In this document: piece by piece, positions 43,484 to 47,120 of the stretch | Position numbering within the stretch: the stretch's first letter is position 1 | Layout of the letters: every line of letters starts with the position of its first letter | Translations under genes and position numbers: made by a program | Notes under the pieces: generated by a model | Databases searched by the model: none | What the model was told of the DNA's origin: nothing | Seen by the model: the letters and a program-made list of their open reading frames with translations, nothing else | DNA from: Halioglobus sp. | GTDB taxonomy: Bacteria > Pseudomonadota > Gammaproteobacteria > Pseudomonadales > Halieaceae | Assembly: GCA_020443345.1 (NCBI GenBank) | Contig: JAGRIH010000046.1 | Coordinates: 24,408 to 71,527 of the forward strand | Direction of reading: 5' to 3' | Length of the DNA stretch: 47,120 nt

Positions 43484-44254
43484 TCAGCGGGCCACAAAGC
43501 TGGCGGCCAGCGTGCCGACAATCAGCGACCAGCCATCGATCAGCACGAACAGCATGATCTTGAAGGGCAGGGAGATCAGCATCGGCGAGAGCATCATCAT
43601 ACCCATGGACATCAGCACGCTGGCCACCACCAGGTCGATCACCAGGAAGGGCAGAAAGATCAGAAACCCGATCTGGAAGGCGGTCTTGAGCTCACTGGTG
43701 AGAAACGAGGGCAACAACACCTGCAGCGGCACCTCCGCCTCGCTCTGGAAGCCGTCGTAGCCGCCCAGCTCGGCAAACATCAGCAGGTCCGCCTCGCGCG
43801 TCTGGTTGAACATAAACTCCCGGAACGGCTCCTTGGCCTGCTGCAGCGCGACCTCGAAGCTGATCTGTTCATCGAGATAGGGCTGCAGGCCGCTGTCGTA
43901 GGCCTGCTGCAGCACCGGAGCCATGATGAACAGGCTCAAAAACAGGGCGAGACCGAGAATGATCTGGTTGGACGGGGTCTGCGCGGTGCCCAGCGCCTGG
44001 CGCAGGATCGCCAGCACCACCAGCACGCGGGTGAAGGAGGTCATGGTGATCAGCGCCGCCGGCAGCAGGCTCAGCAGCGTCATCAGCAGCAGGATCTGGA
44101 TGCTCACCGAGTAGTTGCTGCCGCCCGCCGCCGCCGGCTCCACGTTCAACAGCGGGATGGACGGCGCCGCCAGGCTCACCGCCGGCAGCAGCCACAAGGC
44201 GCACACCGCCAGGCCCGACAGGCCGCTTGCGCAGCGCCTTGCCCGACGGCTCAC
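43484..44254 (-). CDS. fliP: Flagellar export protein FliP
   Basis: 256 aa from GTG 44254 (GTGA overlap with fliO). Cleavable signal peptide (about 1-30), then SIQILLLMTLLSLLPAALITMTSFTRVLVVLAILRQALGTAQTPSNQ and GMMMLSPMLISLPFKIMLFVLIDGW, both FliP hallmarks. Core of the export channel. Confidence 0.96.
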   Translation of the reverse strand: MSRRARRCASGLSGLAVCALWLLPAVSLAAPSIPLLNVEPAAAGGSNYSVSIQILLLMTLLSLLPAALITMTSFTRVLVVLAILRQALGTAQTPSNQIILGLALFLSLFIMAPVLQQAYDSGLQPYLDEQISFEVALQQAKEPFREFMFNQTREADLLMFAELGGYDGFQSEAEVPLQVLLPSFLTSELKTAFQIGFLIFLPFLVIDLVVASVLMSMGMMMLSPMLISLPFKIMLFVLIDGWSLIVGTLAASFVAR

Positions 44255-44685
44255 CGGGTCCCTCCCGGCGCGCCGGACGAGCGCAGCAGCGCGGCGAAAC
44301 TGCCGGGCCTGCCGCCCGCACCGCTGTGCTCCTGGCCGCGGGCGATCACTGCCTCGTCGAACACATACAGGGCGCGCACGTTGCCCGCCGCGACCCCCAC
44401 CAGCAACTGCTTCTCACCGGCTTCGAGCAGTACCACCTTCTCGCGGGAACCGAGCCGCGCCGAGGCGAGAACCCGAATGGCCGCTCCGCTGGCCAGCGGC
44501 AGGCCGTTGAGTTTCCTGAGCAGGTACAGCAGGCCGAAAATGCAGCCGAACACGATCAGCAGCGACCCGAACACCTGCAGCAGGTAGGCGCCGCTGAACA
44601 GGCTGCCGGGGCCGTCCCCGCGCGCCGGCGCCGCCGGGGCGCCCGCCGCGACCAGCCACAGCGCCACTGTCGCGAGATACCTCAC
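44251..44685 (-). CDS. fliO: Flagellar protein FliO
   Basis: 144 aa. One membrane helix (about 33-58) and a cytoplasmic domain with LASARLGSREKVVLLEAGEKQLLVGVAAGNVRALY, as in FliO, which helps assemble FliP. The start is GTG 44685, overlapping the fliN stop (GTGA). A short signal-like N-terminus precedes. Confidence 0.9.
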   Translation of the reverse strand: MRYLATVALWLVAAGAPAAPARGDGPGSLFSGAYLLQVFGSLLIVFGCIFGLLYLLRKLNGLPLASGAAIRVLASARLGSREKVVLLEAGEKQLLVGVAAGNVRALYVFDEAVIARGQEHSGAGGRPGSFAALLRSSGAPGGTR

Positions 44686-45149
44686 TTGAGTTTTTTCAGC
44701 CGTTCAGTCTGGCTGACCACGTCGATCAGGCGCAGGCCGAACTGACCGTCCACCACCACCACCTCGCCGTGCGCTATTAGCGTGCCGTTGACCAGCAGGT
44801 CCAGCGGCTCGTCCACCATGCGATCGAGTTCTACTACCGACCCCTGGTTGAGACTGATCAGCTGCTTGATCGGCAGGCGGCAGCGCCCGATTTCGACCGA
44901 CAGCGTCACCTGCACATCGATCAGTGAATTCAGGTCGATTTCGCCGTGGCCGGCGCCGCCGTTGCGCGCCGCGGCATGCTCCTGCAGTTCCTTGAGGGGC
45001 ACCGCTTGCTCGTCGCCGCCGGCACCGTTGACTTTTTGCCGCTGGCGCTGCATCACGCGCTCCTTGAGCTCCGCCTGCTCGCGTGCGGCGGCCGCGTCTT
45101 CCCTGCCCTCCATTGGTGCCTCCACGTGTTCCTCCACTTGCTCCTCCAT
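44682..45149 (-). CDS. fliN: Flagellar motor switch protein FliN
   Basis: 155 aa. An acidic and Gln-rich N-terminal extension (1-70) and a C-terminal SpoA domain (76-155; DVQVTLSVEIGRCRLPIKQLISLNQGSVVELDRMVDEPLDLLVNG...VVVVDGQFGLRL). C-ring component with FliM and FliG. ATG 45149; 48 bp after fliM. Confidence 0.96.
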   Translation of the reverse strand: MEEQVEEHVEAPMEGREDAAAAREQAELKERVMQRQRQKVNGAGGDEQAVPLKELQEHAAARNGGAGHGEIDLNSLIDVQVTLSVEIGRCRLPIKQLISLNQGSVVELDRMVDEPLDLLVNGTLIAHGEVVVVDGQFGLRLIDVVSQTERLKKLK

Positions 45150-45197
45150 TACCGTATGCCCCCCGTTGTGTCGTTGCCAGCGGCGGCGCCGCCGCGC

Positions 45198-46199
45198 CTA
45201 GGTCTGCGGTGCGGTGTCCGCAGCCGCCAGAAATTCAGTGATCTTGACCGACTTGCGGCCGTTGAAGGCGCCGTGCTCACCCACCCAGAACGGCCGTCCC
45301 TCCACACACAGGGTGACGGTGGGCGGCCCCTTCAGCGGCACAATGGCGCCGCGTCCCATCCCCAGGATACGGGCGATACTCACCGCCGCGGAGCTGAGCT
45401 GCGCGCTGATTTCCAACTCGATACCGGGCAGCTCGGCGCGTATGTCTGCCTCCCAGTCGGTGCTGCCAGAACTCGCCTGCAGGCTGCCGCAGGCGCTGCC
45501 GAGCTTGGGCCGCAGCGGCTCCAGCAGGGCGTAGGGCACCACCCAGTCGATCGCGGACTGCCAGTCGAGGGCGCTGATTTCGAAAGAGAACTGCACAGCG
45601 AGTGAGTCGGCCGCTCCGAGCTGCGAAAAATCCGGATTGGTCTCCGTGCCGAGCAGTTCGGTGGTGAGCGCCACTTTGTCCGCCCAGGTGCTCTGCAGTG
45701 TCTGCAGAAAACGCATCACCAGCACTTCGTTGAGGCGTTTTTCCGTCGGCGTCAGATCGCTGCCCCGGGCGTGGCGGCGCGGACTGCTGCCGGAACCCCC
45801 GAAATACTGGTCGACGAACAGCGACATCAGCTCGCCGGGAGTGACCAGGAAAGATACGCCGTTGAGCGGCAGGGTCTTCAGCATGCTGATCGCCGCTGGC
45901 TCGGGGACCGCCATGAAGGCCTCGCCCAGGCGCAGCAGGCCGACATCTTTGGCGCGCACCTGAACCGCAATCCGCAGCAGGTCGCCGATCCCCTGGGCCA
46001 GCGCCAGCGCGTGCTTTTCCGTGAGGGTGTTGAGCGCCGGCATCTGGGCCAGCAGCGACTGCTCGCGGGTCGAGAAATCGAAGGTCCGATAGCGCCGGTC
46101 GGCGCTGTCAGCGTCATCGGCCAAGGGCACCTCGCCATTGGACACGCTGTCCATCAGCGCGTCGAGCTCACCTTCCGAGAGTATTTCCTTCCTGCTCAT
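45198..46199 (-). CDS. fliM: Flagellar motor switch protein FliM
   Basis: 333 aa from ATG 46199. The N-terminal CheY-P binding peptide is present (LSEGELDALMDSV, 7-19), so chemotactic signalling is expected although no che genes are in the window. Middle CheC-like domain (about 40-230) and C-terminal SpoA domain (250-325; LEISAQLSSAAVSIARILGMGRGAIVPL). A GTG at 46211 overlapping the fliL stop (GTGA) would add four residues and is a real alternative given the same arrangement at fliO and fliP. Confidence 0.95.
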   Translation of the reverse strand: MSRKEILSEGELDALMDSVSNGEVPLADDADSADRRYRTFDFSTREQSLLAQMPALNTLTEKHALALAQGIGDLLRIAVQVRAKDVGLLRLGEAFMAVPEPAAISMLKTLPLNGVSFLVTPGELMSLFVDQYFGGSGSSPRRHARGSDLTPTEKRLNEVLVMRFLQTLQSTWADKVALTTELLGTETNPDFSQLGAADSLAVQFSFEISALDWQSAIDWVVPYALLEPLRPKLGSACGSLQASSGSTDWEADIRAELPGIELEISAQLSSAAVSIARILGMGRGAIVPLKGPPTVTLCVEGRPFWVGEHGAFNGRKSVKITEFLAAADTAPQT

Positions 46200-46207
46200 G
46201 GGGGGGC

Positions 46208-46747
46208 TCACTGCATCACGAAGCCGGTGAAGAACACGTCGTTTACACGCGGGGTGCCCGTGGCCCGAATCGCCTTGTTGATGGTCTCGAGCACCTGCTT
46301 GCGCAGCGCCTCCTTGCCCTCCACCGTGCTCAGGGACGGGTAGTCCTGGGCACTGAACAACAATATCAGGTCATTGCGCACCGCCGGCATGTTGGACTCC
46401 AGCCGGTCGACGACCCCCTGGTCGTAGGACATGGCCTGCAACTCCACCTGCAGGTAACGGGTGCGGCTGCCCTGCTCGAAATTGGCGATAAACGCGGGAG
46501 ACAGCGCCAGATAGATCGGCTCCGCCTCCGGGTCGGGCTCAGTCGCCGCCGGTGCGGCGTCCGCACCCGCCGCCGCAGGTGCCGGCTGGGCATCACCGCT
46601 GAGGAAAAAATACGCCGCGGCACCGGCGCCCAGCGCCAGCACCAGCACCGCCACTGCGATCAATACCATCTTTTTCATGCCACCGGATTCCCTGGTCGGA
46701 GCCGTCTGTCCCCTGGCCAGATTCAGGTCTTCGTCCGTCGTTGCCAT
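46208..46747 (-). CDS. fliL: Flagellar basal body-associated protein FliL
   Basis: 179 aa. Short cytoplasmic N-terminus, one membrane helix (about 27-49), an Ala/Pro-rich linker (50-75) and the periplasmic FliL domain (76-179; YLALSPAFIANFEQGSRTRYLQVELQAMSY, VRNDLILLFS). It associates with stators and supports torque. First gene of the large flagellar operon, 57 bp after the sigma-54 promoter. Confidence 0.95.
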   Translation of the reverse strand: MATTDEDLNLARGQTAPTRESGGMKKMVLIAVAVLVLALGAGAAAYFFLSGDAQPAPAAAGADAAPAATEPDPEAEPIYLALSPAFIANFEQGSRTRYLQVELQAMSYDQGVVDRLESNMPAVRNDLILLFSAQDYPSLSTVEGKEALRKQVLETINKAIRATGTPRVNDVFFTGFVMQ

Positions 46748-46803
46748 AGTGTTCTCGCTCTGTCTGCGGGGCGCGCTGTTATCGGCGCCGCTCCATGCAG
46801 GTA

Positions 46804-46820
46804 AGCAATTTGCGTGCCTA
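46804..46820 (-). promoter_or_regulatory. Sigma-54 promoter of the fliL flagellar operon
   Basis: Reading leftward from 46820: TAGGCACG-CAAA-TTGCT, against the consensus TGGCACG-N4-TTGCW. The invariant GG (46818-46817) and GC (46806-46805) are spaced exactly 10 bp apart. The predicted start (~46793) leaves a ~46-nt leader before the fliL ATG. Pseudomonas fliL operons are likewise sigma-54/FleQ dependent. Confidence 0.8.
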
Positions 46821-47120
46821 AAAATTATTTCTTTATTTTTCAGCTAGTTAGAGCGTCTCTCTAAAAAGAGCGCCGGGGTTTTGACGCTGTGATGGCGCGC
46901 GCCGGGTGGGTGGCGCGCAAGCCCGGTCGGGCTAGACATATCTCACCGATATTTGGAATTCTCGTCGAGAGATTGTGCGCTGTACGGGATTTTCCGACTG
47001 TGGGCATAGCCATGGCTATGGCCGCAGGAGAAAAATCCCGTACAGCGTGCAACATCCGGCGAGAAACCAAATAGGCTGTTTACAGTGAAACAAAAGGCAA
47101 AACTCGTGATATGTCTGCCG
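46821..47120. other. Non-coding region upstream of fliL with a 70-bp near-perfect inverted repeat
   Basis: No plausible gene. Arms 46978-47012 and 47013-47047 are complementary at 30 of 35 positions, with the outer 16 bp perfect (CGCTGTACGGGATTTT / AAAATCCCGTACAGCG) and a central 16-bp palindrome CATAGCCATGGCTATG at 47005-47020. The arms include C+G stems and A/T runs, so as RNA it would form a long hairpin in either direction. Upstream (46861-46925) the sequence is GC-rich with GGCGCGCGCC. Confidence 0.85.

Noticed and set aside
46861-47070. 69-codon minus-strand frame over the fliL upstream region
   Set aside because: It runs through both arms of the 70-bp inverted repeat and has no similarity or ribosome site.
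1-47120. CRISPR array, insertion sequence, prophage or rRNA
   Set aside because: No spaced direct repeats, transposase, integrase or rRNA signature was seen anywhere in the window.

Overview
The window looks like chromosomal DNA of a GC-rich, flagellated, salt-adapted gammaproteobacterium. The evidence is a complete ectoine pathway, a Pseudomonas-type flagellar block (fliLMNOPQR-flhB-flhA-flhF-fleN-fliA-motCD) behind a good sigma-54 promoter, and a second, Na+-type PomAB stator. A marine lineage such as the Halieaceae/Cellvibrionales would fit, but that placement is inference from gene content only. No rRNA, tRNA, CRISPR array or insertion sequence was found.

Layout. 1-3700: accessory segment with visibly lower GC, holding two unrelated hipBA toxin-antitoxin modules that diverge from an AT-rich control region with clear operator palindromes. 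3762-10080: a 1355-residue exported membrane protein with an internally duplicated architecture, a small SAM methyltransferase, and a patatin-like lipase. 10081-13540: RidA-like protein, CPA2 cation/proton antiporter with an NAD-binding domain, and an MFS transporter. 13547-19731: the osmoprotection locus, with ectR (MarR family) plus the MFS gene diverging from ectA-ectB-ectC-ask_ect and a sodium:solute symporter. 20033-28141: HDOD protein, LemA plus M48 protease, a short AraC-type regulator, a membrane diguanylate cyclase, an ElyC/SanA-like protein and galE.

28138-34433: flagellar and c-di-GMP accessory genes: a PilZ protein, pomAB, a SPOR-domain protein, and divergently a FliK-like gene overlapping a free-standing FlhB C-terminal domain (FlhX type) behind a sigma-28-like promoter, then a second diguanylate cyclase. 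34452-46747: an almost gapless leftward run from fliL to motD and one small unknown gene. It encodes the export gate, C-ring proteins, placement and number control (FlhF/FleN), sigma-28 and the MotCD stator. The cheYZAB genes that usually sit between fliA and motCD in Pseudomonas-type clusters are absent here. 46821-47120 is non-coding and contains a 70-bp near-perfect inverted repeat.

How the parts fit. Sigma-54 would start the export and basal-body genes; these include fliA, whose product would in turn read late promoters such as the one before the FliK-like gene. Two stator sets, two cyclases with intact I-sites and a PilZ protein suggest that swimming is tuned by c-di-GMP and ion supply. 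The points most worth following up are the duplicated 1355-residue membrane protein, the paired hip operators, the FliK-like/FlhX pair, the atypical PilZ protein with a large insert, and the long hairpin upstream of fliL.
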